Shown one piece after another: positions 23,763-35,434 of a DNA stretch of 64,000 bases; position 1 is the first letter of the stretch; each line of letters begins with the position of its first letter. The position numbers were made by a program, and so were the translations under genes. The notes under the pieces were generated by a model that ran no database searches, was not told the DNA's origin, and was given only the letters and a program-made list of their open reading frames with translations. This stretch comes from Siphonodentalium dalli. Its lineage: Eukaryota; Mollusca; Scaphopoda; Gadilida; Siphonodentaliidae. The DNA is taken from NCBI GenBank assembly GCA_032622095.1, contig CP136061.1, forward strand, positions 169,391,107-169,455,106, read 5' to 3'.

Positions 23763-25004
23763 GTATACCATAAACAAATATAGCATGTCGAGCTTGTAAA
23801 ATAGACGGATATTATTGAGAATATACGGATATGAATGCGCGTATTTTACCATTTAATATGTTATTGCAAGTCTTCACAGTCATGCATAAGTTCATAATAC
23901 CAAGTTAACAATCGTTATTCACACAAAAACATACTTATATATGTCGTTCAATGTAATTATGCTACATTGATCGACCACCCATTTCGGAACAGCGAAATAG
24001 CGTATGGTATGATGACATTAAACTCTCTTTGCTCGCTTGCCTATATCGCGATGTTCCCAACAGTTTAAGGTGCCGTATTTTAACAAATAGATTGTCATGA
24101 AATGGTAGCATTCTGGAAATGATATATACATGGCAGCTTATACCTACACATTCCATATGCAATTCGCTTAATTTTGGTGTGATTCATATTCTTGTATACC
24201 CGCAGGTGGTGAATTAGTCGGCGCTTTAAGGCATTTATTGTATATTTTCCGAGTAGCGAACGAATGTACGACGTCGACGTTGTCGCCTATTCGTAAGTTA
24301 TAAGACTTTACATTACGTCTCGTCCAATTAATGCGAAATATGCAATCGGCGGTCTTAACAGTCGGACAATAAAGTCATATATTTTCACTCGTGACACATA
24401 CAGATGATAAAGAGACAATTTTTAAATGGTCAGATCTGAATTCAACAAAATTATGCACTATGTCAGATGGTAAACCAATACCAAACCGCAAAGTGTCACG
24501 TTCCGAAATTATGATACCAAAATGAGCGACTAAGGGGTGGCAAGGTTGGGGCGTCGGACGGGATACGCTGACTCCCATTCATTCAATTTGAATATATCAT
24601 ATATTAAAATGGTTTACGGGCGCGTGAACGGATAGAAAATAGTTTCAATTGAATTGAGAACTGCAAGCGTTGTTATAACAATATACGACGGCACCACAGT
24701 TCTGTTAATTCTCAAATGTCAAAGTCGAGAATTATTTTTGTAAAAAATGGGGGTTTTAAAAAAAGTGAAAACAAAACGAACTACTATTCTAAAACTAATG
24801 AATTTCGACCGTTTTTGGACTCAAAATATGTCATTTTTAAGCCGCATCGTGATAAAACCGCATAATCACGGCCGGTCGGCAAGACAGACAGCCGACTTTG
24901 TTTTGAGTGATTACCCATTAGCCAATACAACACTTAATACAGTGCGCCAACATGAATGGATGTTGAAATATATCGCCAGTGGTCATTTGTGTAATTTTTG
25001 ACAT

Positions 25005-26903
25005 TGTCAAAATGTCCTGGTTTGGTCTTCTGTCTATGTTTAAGACGCTCACATAGAGCAAATCCAGCTGTTGCGCTTCGTCTAGGAGAAGATCGGGACA
25101 CAAGCACTTTCTACACATGGACTTTATTAGTACATTTTTCGATGTGTTATAACTTGGTCATTTCTCACCCGATTTACATAATTCTTTCACGAGTAGCATC
25201 AGTACATCGTATAGATACCCGACAGTAAAAATGGTTGGAATCGCTGACAAGAAAAAAATTGACAAATTTTGCACCCCTCCCCGGGTCAACAAATTGTTTT
25301 CGGACCTTGGTGAAAATTTCCCCGATTCGTGCCCTTTCCTTAGTTAACACGATTACGAGAACCGAATTCAGCTGCTTGACTTCTTACAGGAGAAAATCTG
25401 CGCACAAACTTTTTCCAAAATTTTGGTTTAAGGGCCATAACTCTGGTAAGCCAGTTAGGGCACAAACCTAAATGCTCCATTACCATGCATCTTGGCATGG
25501 TGCATATACCTACCAAATTTCAATGCTTTAACTTTTAAACTTTCTGAGATATAAGGGTTTCAAAATATATTAAGAATAATAAATAATAATAATAATAGTG
25601 AAAAATAAAAAATTGAATAACAATATACTTCCATATTAAAATATGGAAGTATAATAAGGGAATCGCTCGGAATTGATTGGAATGTCGATAGTATGGTTTA
25701 TTGACATTTCTGTGTTCAGTTGGAATGTTCTGGTGTGACCCCCACCCATGCCTCGAAATTTGATGACGCGGGTAGAAAAGTCGCCATATATCGGCCAATT
25801 TTCGAGATATCGAGCTAATATTTGCGCCATTGTGTTCGTATTTTATGCCCCTATAATATTTACCAGGGTTTTGGTGAGGTATTGCGCCGATATTTTACTA
25901 TGTAGGCCAATATGTATGTTTCTGGTTCATACTTTTTTGAATATCTCCGGACTCATTCGACATAATGCAGCAAATGAATAATCGTTTAAAAGAGCTAAAA
26001 ATTCCCCATCGAATGATACCAAACACGTCACGATTGGTTGAAGAAATATAAATTCATAGTGCTTTCCCTGTAAACTTGAAAAAAGGAAAGGGCCACCATT
26101 TCTACATTTGTCAACCGATTCACAAAATTCACGCACGATAATACTTAGTACATCCTACAGATACTTCACAACCATTTTGGTTCAAATCGGCGACAAAAAA
26201 AAAATTGACATATTTTGCCCCTCCCTTAGCCCAGGAAAAATTGAGCGGACCTTTGTCAAAATGTCCTGGTTTGGTCTTCTGTCTATGTTTAAGACGCTCA
26301 CATAGAGCAAATCCAGCTGTTGCGCTTCGTCTAGGAGAAGATCGGGACACAAGCACTTTCTACACATGGACTTTATTAGTACATTTTTCGATGTGTTATA
26401 ACTTGGTCATTTCTCACCCGATTTACATAATTCTTTCACGAGTAGCATCAGTACATCGTATAGATACCCGACAGTAAAAATGGTTGGAATCGCTGACAAG
26501 AAAAAAATTGACAAATTTTGCACCCCTCCCCGGGTCAACAAATTGTTTTCGGACCTTGGTGAAAATTTCCCCGATTCGTGCCCTTTCCTTAGTTAACACG
26601 ATTACGAGAACCGAATTCAGCTGCTTGACTTCTTACAGGAGAAAATCTGCGCACAAACTTTTTCCAAAATTTTGGTTTAAGGGCCATAACTCTGGTAAGC
26701 CAGTTAGGGCACAAACCTAAATGCTCCATTACCATGCATCTTGGCATGGTGCATATACCTACCAAATTTCAATGCTTTAACTTTTAAACTTTCTGAGATA
26801 TAAGGGTTTCAAAATATATTAAGAATAATAAATAATAATAATAATAGTGAAAAATAAAAAATTGAATAACAATATACTTCCATATTAAAATATGGAAGTA
26901 TAA
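25005..26903 (-). repeat. A2 array of element 2 (partial + one full unit, 1249 bp)
   Basis: A partial A unit runs from the head junction (GTCAAAATGTCCTGG near 25008) to the hairpin at 25625-25652. One full 1249-bp unit then ends at the terminal hairpin 26874-26901. A2 differs from A1 by scattered changes (GTCAAAATG for GTAAAAATG, GGCATGG for GACATGG) and has the perfect 13-bp-arm hairpin. The junction sequence matches the array's own variant, so head junction and array evolve together. Confidence 0.85.
26874..26901 (-). repeat. Element 2 5'-terminal hairpin
   Basis: Arms ATACTTCCATATT and AATATGGAAGTAT, 13 bp perfect, spacer AA. The outer 12 bp (ATATGGAAGTAT) is the exact inverse of the 12-bp repeat next to the CTAG end. 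Immediately outside, TAATAGTGAAAAA of the host A1 unit resumes. Confidence 0.75.
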
Positions 26904-28149
26904 TAATAGTGAAAAATAAAAAATTGAATAACAATATACTTCCATATTAAAATATGTAAGTATAATAAGGGAATCGCTCGGAATTGATTGGAATGTCGAT
27001 AGTATGGTTTATTGAGATTTCTGTGTTCAGTTGGAACGTTCTGGTGTGACCCCCACCCATGCCTCGAAATTTGATGACGCGGGTAGAAAAGTCGCCATAT
27101 ATCGGCCAATTTTCGAGATATCGAGCTAATATTTGCGCCATTGTGTTCGTATTTTATGCCCCTATAATATTTACTAGGGTTTTGGTGAGGTATTGCGCCG
27201 ATATTTTACTATGTAGGCCAATATGTATGTTTCTGGTTCATACGTTTTTGAATATCTCCGGACTCATTCGACATAATGCAGCAAATGAATAATCGTTTAA
27301 AAGAGCTAAAAATTCCCCATCGAATGATACCAAACACGTCACGATTGGTTGAAGAAATATAAATTCATAGTGCTTTCCCTGTAAACTTGAAAAAAGGAAA
27401 GGGCCACCATTTCTACATTTGTCAACCGATTCACAAAATTCACGCACGATAATACTTAGTACATCCTACAGATACTTCACAACCATTTTGGTTAAAATCG
27501 GCGACAAAAAAAAAATTGACATATTTTGCCCCTCCCTTAGCCCACGAAAAATTGAGCGGACCTTTGTAAAAATGTCCTGGTTTGGTCTTCTGTCTATGTT
27601 TAAGACGCTCACATAGAGCAAATCCAGCTGTTGCGCTTCGTCTAGGAGAAGATCGGGACACAAGCACTTTCTACACATGGACTTTATTAGTACATTTTTC
27701 GATGTGTTATAACTTGGTAATTTCTCACCCGATTTACAAAATTCTTTCACGAGTAGCATCAGTACATCGTATAGATACCCGACAGTAAAAATGGTTGGAA
27801 TCGGTGACAAGAAAAAAATTGACAAATTTTGCACCCCTCCCCGGGTCAACAAATTGTTTTCGGACCTTGGTGAAAATTTCCCCGATTCGTGCCCTTTCCT
27901 TAGTTAACACGATTACGAGAACCGAATTCAGCTGCTTGACTTCTTACAGGAGAAAATCTGCGCACAAACTTTTTCCAAAATTTTGGTTTAAGGGCCATAA
28001 CTCTGGTAAGCAAGTTAGAGCACAAACCTAAATGCTCCATTACCATGCATCTTGACATGGTGCATATACCTACCAAATTTCAATGCTTTAACTTTTAAAC
28101 TTTCTGAGATATAAGGGTTTCAAAATATATTAAGAATAATAAATAATAA
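26904..28149 (-). repeat. Single A1 unit of host element 1 between two nested elements
   Basis: Exactly 1246 bp, one A1 period, carrying the A1-specific hairpin mismatch (AATATGTAAGTAT). It is bounded by the end of element 2 and the CTAG of element 3, showing that adjacent A1 units were each hit at the same internal position. Confidence 0.85.
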
Positions 28150-28189
28150 CTAGAGGTCAGATTCCATGGAATCAGATATACTTCCATGG
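28150..28189 (-). repeat. Element 3 3' terminus (CTAG, palindrome, 12-bp repeat)
   Basis: CTAG, then GATTCCATGGAATC (28160-28173), then ATACTTCCATGG (28178-28189). Same layout as the L termini, different sequence. Followed by an (ATCCC)n tract at 28194-28215. Confidence 0.7.
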
Positions 28190-28215
28190 TATTCCATCCC
28201 ATCCCATCCCATCCC

Positions 28216-28472
28216 GACCTGACCTTGGTCTTCAAAATGGTCAATCGAAGGTCAAATCGGGTAAAACATGCGGATTTCCACGAAATTTGATACCTAGGGG
28301 TACTTTTGTCCGGGGAGTCTTTTGGGCGGGTCAAGTCGTGACCCCGACCTGACATTGACATTCGAAATGGTAAGTTCAAGGTCAAATCGAGTAAAACGAT
28401 CGGATTTCGACGAAATTTTATACCTAGGAAAACTTTTGTCCGGGGAGTGTTTTGGACAGGTCAAATCGTGAC
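28216..28472. repeat. 130-bp direct repeat in D1
   Basis: GACCTGACCTTGG at 28216 and GACCTGACATTGA at 28346 start two diverged ~130-bp units sharing AAGGTCAAATCG, GTAAAAC, GATTTC(C/G)ACGAAATTT, ATACCTAGG and TTTTGTCCGGGGAGT. The same pair is at 33965-34221 in D2. Confidence 0.75.
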
Positions 28473-29267
28473 AATATGTTACTTTTACAGTAGAGCGGAC
28501 ATACCTATATAGTATATCGGTGAGCATATTCATGCATTTGCCTTGCTTCTTGCTAAGTCCGTTTGAATTTGCGTCATGAAGAGAGGGTTTGAATTTGAGT
28601 AATATATATCACCCGTCACAACGTTATACGCTACCAGGGTTAAACCGTTCAATATAAATCATTAAAAAGTGTACTAATCTTGCGTTTATATACTACTTAT
28701 CACATCCACTCATCGAAAAGTTTTTATCTCAATATATGATTTTCGGAGTAATTTTGCCCATTTGATCTTCGGTGGAATTTTCCAAATCTGAACCCACCCG
28801 ACACAAACACTCCCTTGAGCAGGTTGCGTTTATATTAGAGAGGTCAAATTTTAGAGTCATACCTACAGTATACCGGCTTATGTACCACCGCATTAAACTC
28901 GCTCCTACATCGGCCCGTTTGGATTTGGGGCTAAAAATCGGCTAGTGATAGACTACAGAAGTATACATATTTATGATATATAGCGTTGTCACGAGTAAAC
29001 CGTTCCGTTCCATCTGAAAATTAGAAAATTGCGCTCTAGATGCGCGTGAACACTAGCTATCAGATGTACTCGTCAAAAAAAAAATTCTCGATGTTTGAAT
29101 TTGAAGTATAGCGGTCAAGATTTGGGGGGGGCGTGAATAGAATATCCAAATGTACCTGCTACGGCATTACCTTGGTCTTTAATTAGCCCTTTTGGATTTG
29201 GTGGGAAGAATAGGTGCATTTTCCTGTTCCCCGTATAGCGGAAAGGGGTATATATATATAGTCACGC
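28473..29267. other. Non-coding part of D1 head
   Basis: No gene or repeat structure recognised. D1 has a 26-bp insertion-duplication (TTTGAATTTG twice near 28562 and 28589) that D2 lacks, and a shorter G run near 29125 than D2. Confidence 0.5.
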
Positions 29268-29353
29268 ATTTCAATCAGTTTGGATATAAAGTTTAAATAT
29301 ACACAGTTATATGCCTATATATTTAATACTAATATATTTTCTTATAAATTAAC

Positions 29354-29434
29354 AGCGCAGTGCGTATCCCAGTGGTAAGAGCGTCAAACCTTCAGTTTGT
29401 GTTTTATTGCGACGTGAGTTCGAATCCCGTCAAA
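29354..29434 (+). ncRNA. tRNA-like Pol III module, copy 1 (degenerate A box)
   Basis: The A-box region TATCCCAGTGG (29365-29375) has one mismatch to TRGYNNARNGG. The B box AGTTCGAATCC (29417-29427) is intact. CAAAC/GTTTG can pair as an anticodon-like stem and T7 follows at 29440. The acceptor arms do not pair (GCGCAGT versus CAAATTA), so it is not a functional tRNA. It is probably tRNA-derived or SINE-like. Confidence 0.45.
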
Positions 29435-29625
29435 TTATCTTTTTTTATTTTTTATTTTTAACATGTTTTGGTGTATTTTAATCATCAAATACGAATAATA
29501 CCAAACTAAAGATAATGTAAAGATACTTTTTATATTCGATTTCAATCAGTTTGGATATAAAGTTTAAATATACACAGTTATATGCCTACATATTTAATAC
29601 TAATATATTTTCTTATAAATTAACA

Positions 29626-29703
29626 GCGCAGTGCGTAGCCGAGTGGAGAGAGCGTCAAACATTCAGTTTGTGTTTTATTGCGACGTGAGTTCGAATCCCG
29701 TCA
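29626..29703 (+). ncRNA. tRNA-like Pol III module, copy 2
   Basis: Perfect A box TAGCCGAGTGG (29636-29646) and B box AGTTCGAATCC (29688-29698), 42 nt apart, with a CAAAC...GTTTG stem and a T run just downstream. The A box resembles Ser/Leu tRNAs and the spacing allows a long variable arm. No acceptor stem closes. Transcription by Pol III is plausible, charging is not. Confidence 0.5.
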
Positions 29704-29811
29704 AATTATCTTTTTTTATTTTTTATTTTTAACATGTTTTGGTGTATTTTAATCATCAAATACGAATAATACCAAACTAAAGATAATGTAAAGATGCTTT
29801 TTATATTCGAT

Positions 29812-30607
29812 AAATAACTAGAATATAAACAATATACAAATTGATCTTACGAAACTGATGATGTTTGCATGTTTCTATGTGTTTATCGTTGTTATCGCAA
29901 ATGGAATAATTGGCTATACGTCGTCATTACGTTAGTAGAAATATACACCATATAACGAAGTCTTGTGTGATCAAATTAATGTAATGTTTGTATTTTGTTT
30001 GGTTGTATATGATATGCAGTGCGTTGAAGATGCGAAAGAAAATACAAAAGTGAAATGCACGCACGCAGATAGCTCATGACACACTATACACGATAAAATG
30101 ATAATTTACCACACACCATGGGCTACACAATTTACGAATAGGTGGGTTTATATTAAAATCCAAGTTATTTGCTTTATAACGGCTCCGATATGAACTCATA
30201 CCAATATAGCACTCTGGAAATGATTGTTGGAATTCGACGGGCGTTCTATCAGTTCTCTGGTAGAGGAATGAGACTGGCCCGCGGCATGACGGGTGTATTC
30301 GAATCGGAGGTAGGTTCCATCCCACGGGGGATGGGGTAGCCGGAGGAAGGAGAGAGGGGAGTGACAAATTTTTGGCGTATATATAGATAATATATATTAT
30401 ATATATAAGCGGAATTATTCTGAAGAGCTCTTTTCACTTGACTGAGAAAAAAATAATGTTCTAAGTCCGAAAGTTTTGGTTGAAATATTGGAGCCTTTTT
30501 CAAAAAGTGAAAACAAAATGAACGACTTTTCTAAAACAGGTCGATTTGGATCCGTTTTGGACTGGATTTGCTAAAAGTCATCTCCGTTTCGCGTGTAGCA
30601 TAATATG
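29812..30607. other. Distal part of D1 head
   Basis: Non-coding. The segment from 30507 (GTGAAAACAAAATGAACGAC...) is homologous to 10551 onward in L1 (GTGAAAACAAAACGAACTAC...), including the later phrase CCGTTTT(T)GGACT. The D1/C1 boundary is near GCATAATATGA. Confidence 0.55.
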
Positions 30608-32652
30608 AAAACCAAATGCAGTTATCTGGAATGATACGAGACGACAACAGAGTACAATGAAATAGAGGTTTGCCTATTTATGGGCGGTAACTCTTCAGGG
30701 AAAGCGCGGACACAAGTTTTGATGCGCGTGGGCAGTAGGGCATATCGAGGTGTGCATACGGTCCAATTTTCGATGCTCTGCTCCCTATAATTTCCGAGAT
30801 AATAAATGACATTTTGTTCATATAAAGGGAGATAACTCCGCGGGGTAAACGCGGACAATATTCGTTGTATGCCGACCGGTTAGAACTCATTGAACCCAAC
30901 ATACATACAAATTTTCACTTCGATACTCCCCATACTTTCAGATATTAAGGCGTTGCAAAAGTGTTGAGTATAATAATAATAATAATAATAGTGAAAAATA
31001 TTTTTTTTTTTTTTTTTAATTTCACACCGTGGGGAAGCGTTGGGTCGAAATCGCGATATCTTCATTTTCAGTATCCCTTAGATGCCTACATTCCCTAGAG
31101 ATTTCACGGTCCTACTGCAATTAGTTTCTGAGTATTTCAAATAAACGGAAAACGACCTCAGTACAAAAACAATATACTTCCTTGGTTACACCATGGAAGT
31201 ATAATAATAGGGACAATCATGAGCTGAAACAATCGCAGTTTAGGGACGGGATATATGAAGTATGGTGATTATATGTTGTCCTTAACATGTGTGTGTTGAT
31301 CTCAAGTATTTGGAAGTGACCCCACCCCTGCCTCGAAATTGGGTGACGGGAATGTGAAATTGTCAAACCCGGCCCAAAATGCGAAGTTTGAGGGCCCGTA
31401 ACTCAGTTATTTTCCAATGGATTTTAAAATTGTTTTCAGTATTGTGATTAGCTCCTCACATAGATTGTTTGTTATAAATTTTGTCTGATTCGGAGACGGC
31501 TAACATTTTGGTTATTGGAAAGAATACGGGTCCAGATTCAATTTTGATGGCCCAAATCTCGGCCATTTTTTAACGGATTTACGATCTGTTTTCAGTTTTG
31601 TGATCAACGTGTATGGTAGATGTTATATTTCAAGTTTCATATAATTCGGAGACGAAATAAATTTTGGAACCCCGGACCGCCCCTCCCCTGATCCACATCA
31701 CTGAACCTACACTGGCAAAATTTGGCACACCGCGTGCTCTCTTCAGCCCGCACGCATTGGCGTATCAGATGACATCCAAAGTTCGACATCTTCGGAGGAG
31801 ATGTGTTCACAAGCACATCGGCCCAAATTGCAAACTTTGAGGGCCCGTAACTCTTGCATTTCTTCTCGGATTTCAAAAATCCTTTCCGGTATGGGTTTGT
31901 TATCGTTCGGGACATACATAAACTTAAATAGATAAATGTCAAACAAAATTTAATTTTGCAAAAATTTTGCCCCCCCACCCCAGTGTCAAAATATATGTCC
32001 GACCCTGTCCAATTTTCTTTCTCGGACTAAACTGACAAAGAATAACACGACTGTGAAAACCAAATGCAGTTATCTGGAATGATACGAGACGACAACAGAG
32101 TACAATGAAATAGAGGTTTGCCTATTTATGGGCGGTAACTCTTCAGGGAAAGCGCGGACACAAGTTTTGATGCGCGTGGGCAGTAGGGCATATCGAGGTG
32201 TGCATACGGTCCAATTTTCGATGCTCTGCTCCCTATAATTTCCGAGATAATAAATGACATTTTGTTCATATAAAGGGAGATAACTCCGCGGGGTAAACGC
32301 GGACAATATTCGTTGTATGCCGACCGGTTAGAACTCATTGAACCCAACATACATACAAATTTTCACTTCGATACTCCCCATACTTTCAGATATTAAGGCG
32401 TTGCAAAAGTGTTGAGTATAATAATAATAATAATAATAGTGAAAAATATTTTTTTTTTTTTTTTTAATTTCACACCGTGGGGAAGCGTTGGGTCGAAATC
32501 GCGATATCTTCATTTTCAGTATCCCTTAGATGCCTACATTCCCTAGAGATTTCACGGTCCTACTGCAATTAGTTTCTGAGTATTTCAAATAAACGGAAAA
32601 CGACCTCAGTACAAAAACAATATACTTCCTTGGTTACACCATGGAAGTATAA
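30608..32652 (-). repeat. C1 array of element 3 (partial + one full unit, 1448 bp)
   Basis: GAAAACCAAATGCAGTTATC recurs at 30608 and 32056, a 1448-bp period. Hairpins ATACTTCCTTGG-TTACA-CCATGGAAGTAT (11 of 12 pairs) lie at 31174-31202 and 32622-32650. Units contain GGGCGGTAACTCTTC, GGGAGATAACTCC, GAGGGCCCGTAACTC, an (AAT)n tract and a T16-17 run. Non-coding. Confidence 0.85.
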
Positions 32653-33898
32653 TAATAGTGAAAAATAAAAAATTGAATAACAATATACTTCCATATTAAA
32701 ATATGTAAGTATAATAAGGGAATCGCTCGGAATTGATTGGAATGTCGATAGTATGGTTTATTGAGATTTCTGTGTTCAGTTGGAACGTTCTGGTGTGACC
32801 CCCACCCATGCCTCGAAATTTGATGACGCGGGTAGAAAAGTCGCCATATATCGGCCAATTTTCGAGATATCGAGCTAATATTTGCGCCATTGTGTTCGTA
32901 TTTTATGCCCCTATAATATTTACTAGGGTTTTGGTGAGGTATTGCGCCGATATTTTACTATGTAGGCCAATATGTATGTTTCTGGTTCATACGTTTTTGA
33001 ATATCTCCGGACTCATTCGACATAATGCAGCAAATGAATAATCGTTTAAAAGAGCTAAAAATTCCCCATCGAATGATACCAAACACGTCACGATTGGTTG
33101 AAGAAATATAAATTCATAGTGCTTTCCCTGTAAACTTGAAAAAAGGAAAGGGCCACCATTTCTACATTTGTCAACCGATTCACAAAATTCACGCACGATA
33201 ATACTTAGTACATCCTACAGATACTTCACAACCATTTTGGTTAAAATCGGCGACAAAAAAAAAATTGACATATTTTGCCCCTCCCTTAGCCCACGAAAAA
33301 TTGAGCGGACCTTTGTAAAAATGTCCTGGTTTGGTCTTCTGTCTATGTTTAAGACGCTCACATAGAGCAAATCCAGCTGTTGCGCTTCGTCTAGGAGAAG
33401 ATCGGGACACAAGCACTTTCTACACATGGACTTTATTAGTACATTTTTCGATGTGTTATAACTTGGTAATTTCTCACCCGATTTACAAAATTCTTTCACG
33501 AGTAGCATCAGTACATCGTATAGATACCCGACAGTAAAAATGGTTGGAATCGGTGACAAGAAAAAAATTGACAAATTTTGCACCCCTCCCCGGGTCAACA
33601 AATTGTTTTCGGACCTTGGTGAAAATTTCCCCGATTCGTGCCCTTTCCTTAGTTAACACGATTACGAGAACCGAATTCAGCTGCTTGACTTCTTACAGGA
33701 GAAAATCTGCGCACAAACTTTTTCCAAAATTTTGGTTTAAGGGCCATAACTCTGGTAAGCAAGTTAGAGCACAAACCTAAATGCTCCATTACCATGCATC
33801 TTGACATGGTGCATATACCTACCAAATTTCAATGCTTTAACTTTTAAACTTTCTGAGATATAAGGGTTTCAAAATATATTAAGAATAATAAATAATAA
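32653..33898 (-). repeat. Second isolated A1 unit of host element 1
   Basis: Exactly 1246 bp between the end of element 3 and the CTAG of element 4. Sequence matches the A1 array, including the hairpin mismatch (32685 onward). Confidence 0.85.
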
Positions 33899-35082
33899 CT
33901 AGAGGTCAGATTCCATGGAATCAGATATACTTCCATGGTATTCCATCCCATCCCATCCCATCCCGACCTGACCTTGGTCTTCAAAATGGTCAATCGAAGG
34001 TCAAATCGGGTAAAACATGCGGATTTCCACGAAATTTGATACCTAGGGGTACTTTTGTCCGGGGAGTCTTTTGGGCGGGTCAAGTCGTGACCCCGACCTG
34101 ACATTGACATTCGAAATGGTAAGTTCAAGGTCAAATCGAGTAAAACGATCGGATTTCGACGAAATTTTATACCTAGGAAAACTTTTGTCCGGGGAGTGTT
34201 TTGGACAGGTCAAATCGTGACAATATGTTACTTTTACAGTAGAGCGGACATACCTATATAGTATATCGGTGAGCATATTCATGCATTTGCCTTGCTTCTT
34301 GCTAAGTCCGTTTGAATTTGAGTAATATATATCACCCGTCACAACGTTATACGCTACCAGGGTTAAACCGTTCAATATAAATCATTAAAAAGTGTACTAA
34401 TCTTGCGTTTATATACTACTTATCACATCCACTCATCGAAAAGTTTTTATCTCAATATATGATTTTCGGAGTAATTTTGCCCATTTGATCTTCGGTGGAA
34501 TTTTCCAAATCTGAACCCACCCGACACAAACACTCCCTTGAGCAGGTTGCGTTTATATTAGAGAGGTCAAATTTTAGAGTCATACCTACAGTATACCGGC
34601 TTATGTACCACCGCATTAAACTCGCTCCTACATCGGCCCGTTTGGATTTGGGGCTAAAAATCGGCTAGTGATAGACTACAGAAGTATACATATTTATGAT
34701 ATATAGCGTTGTCACGAGTAAACCGTTCCGTTCCATCTGAAAATTAGAAAATTGCGCTCTAGATGCGCGTGAACACTAGCTATCAGATGTACTCGTCAAA
34801 AAAAAAATTCTCGATGTTTGAATTTGAAGTATAGCGGTCAAGATTTGGGGGGGGGGGGGCGTGAATAGAATATCCAAATGTACCTGCTACGGCATTACCT
34901 TGCTCTTTAATTAGCCCTTTTGGATTTGGTGGGAAGAATAGGTGCATTTTCCTGTTCCCCGTATAGCGGAAAGGGGTATATATATATAGTCACGCATTTC
35001 AATCAGTTTGGATATAAAGTTTAAATATACACAGTTATATGCCTATATATTTAATACTAATATATTTTCTTATAAATTAATA

Positions 35083-35162
35083 GCGCAGTGCGTAGTCGAG
35101 TGGTCAGAGCGTCAAACCTTCAGTTTGTGTTTTTATTGCGACGTGAGTTCGAATCCCGTCAA
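35083..35162 (+). ncRNA. tRNA-like Pol III module, copy 3
   Basis: A box TAGTCGAGTGG (35093-35103) fits TRGYNNARNGG; B box AGTTCGAATCC at 35146-35156. It differs from copy 1 where copy 1 has lost the A box, so the two D heads have diverged here. No acceptor stem. Confidence 0.5.
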
Positions 35163-35353
35163 ATTATCTTTTTTTATTTTTTATTTTTAACATGTTTTGG
35201 TGTATTTTAATCATCAAATACGAATAATACCAAACTAAAGATAATGTAAAGATGCTTTTTATATTCGATTTCAATCAGTTTGGATATAAAGTTTAAATAT
35301 ACACAGTTATATGCCTACATATTTAATACTAATATATTTTCTTATAAATTAAC

Positions 35354-35434
35354 AGCGCTGTGCGTAGCCGAGTGGAGAGAGCGTCAAACATTCAGTTTGT
35401 GTTTTATTGCGACGTGAGTTCGAATCCCGTCAAA
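35354..35434 (+). ncRNA. tRNA-like Pol III module, copy 4
   Basis: A box TAGCCGAGTGG (35365-35375) and B box AGTTCGAATCC (35417-35427), with a T7 run from 35440. Closely matches copy 2. Confidence 0.5.

Larger units (their letters stand above)
21344..26903 (-). mobile_element. Element 2: complete L2+A2 Helitron-like element, 5560 bp
   Basis: The element starts at CTAG (21344-21347) with hairpin 21355-21374 and 12-bp repeat 21376-21387. It ends after the hairpin at 26874-26901. It lies inside an A1 unit: the left flank ends AATAATAAATAATAA and the right flank begins TAATAGTGAAAAA, and joining them recreates the uninterrupted A1 sequence exactly. The right flank is unmistakably A1 (hairpin with AATATGTAAGTAT). 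End position is ambiguous by 1-2 nt because of the A/T flanks. The head (to about 25005) is nearly identical to L1 but lacks about 55 bp near 24670. No transposase is encoded. Confidence 0.85.
29268..29811. repeat. Two tandem ~271-bp units with tRNA-like modules (D1)
   Basis: ATTTCAATCAGTTTGG begins units at 29268 and 29539 (271-bp spacing). Each has AT-rich flanks, a tRNA-like module and T-rich tracts (TTTTTTT, ATTTTTTATTTTTAAC) that would end Pol III transcripts. The unit is followed by ATAAATAACTAGAA, resembling the CTAG boundary motif of the elements. Confidence 0.8.
28150..32652 (-). mobile_element. Element 3: complete D1+C1 Helitron-like element, 4503 bp
   Basis: The 3' end is CTAG 28150-28153, a perfect 14-bp palindrome GATTCCATGGAATC (28160-28173) as the hairpin, and the sub-terminal 12-mer ATACTTCCATGG (28178-28189). 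The 5' end is the hairpin at 32622-32650 whose outer CCATGGAAGTAT is the exact inverse of that 12-mer. Flanks AATAATAA (left) and TAATAGTGAAAAA (right) rejoin to an uninterrupted A1 unit. The D head (to about 30607) has no coding sequence. It carries a 130-bp tandem pair, two tRNA-like modules and a segment (30507-30575) homologous to the L heads. This shows it is a second, related family with its own matching end pair. Confidence 0.8.

Noticed and set aside
26823-26963. Two hairpin cassettes in a row, first read as a 62-bp tandem duplication within one array
   Set aside because: The second hairpin carries the A1-specific mismatch and the first does not. This is the junction between the end of element 2 and the resumed host A1 unit.
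29818-29830. ATAACTAGAA at 29818 and 35540 as further element ends
   Set aside because: The CTAG word is present but no matching hairpin or sub-terminal 12-mer follows, and D1 and D2 are continuous through it.
29354-35434. Functional tRNA genes
   Set aside because: The A and B boxes are good, but the acceptor arm does not pair and the T stem is weak, so only a tRNA-like Pol III module is supported.
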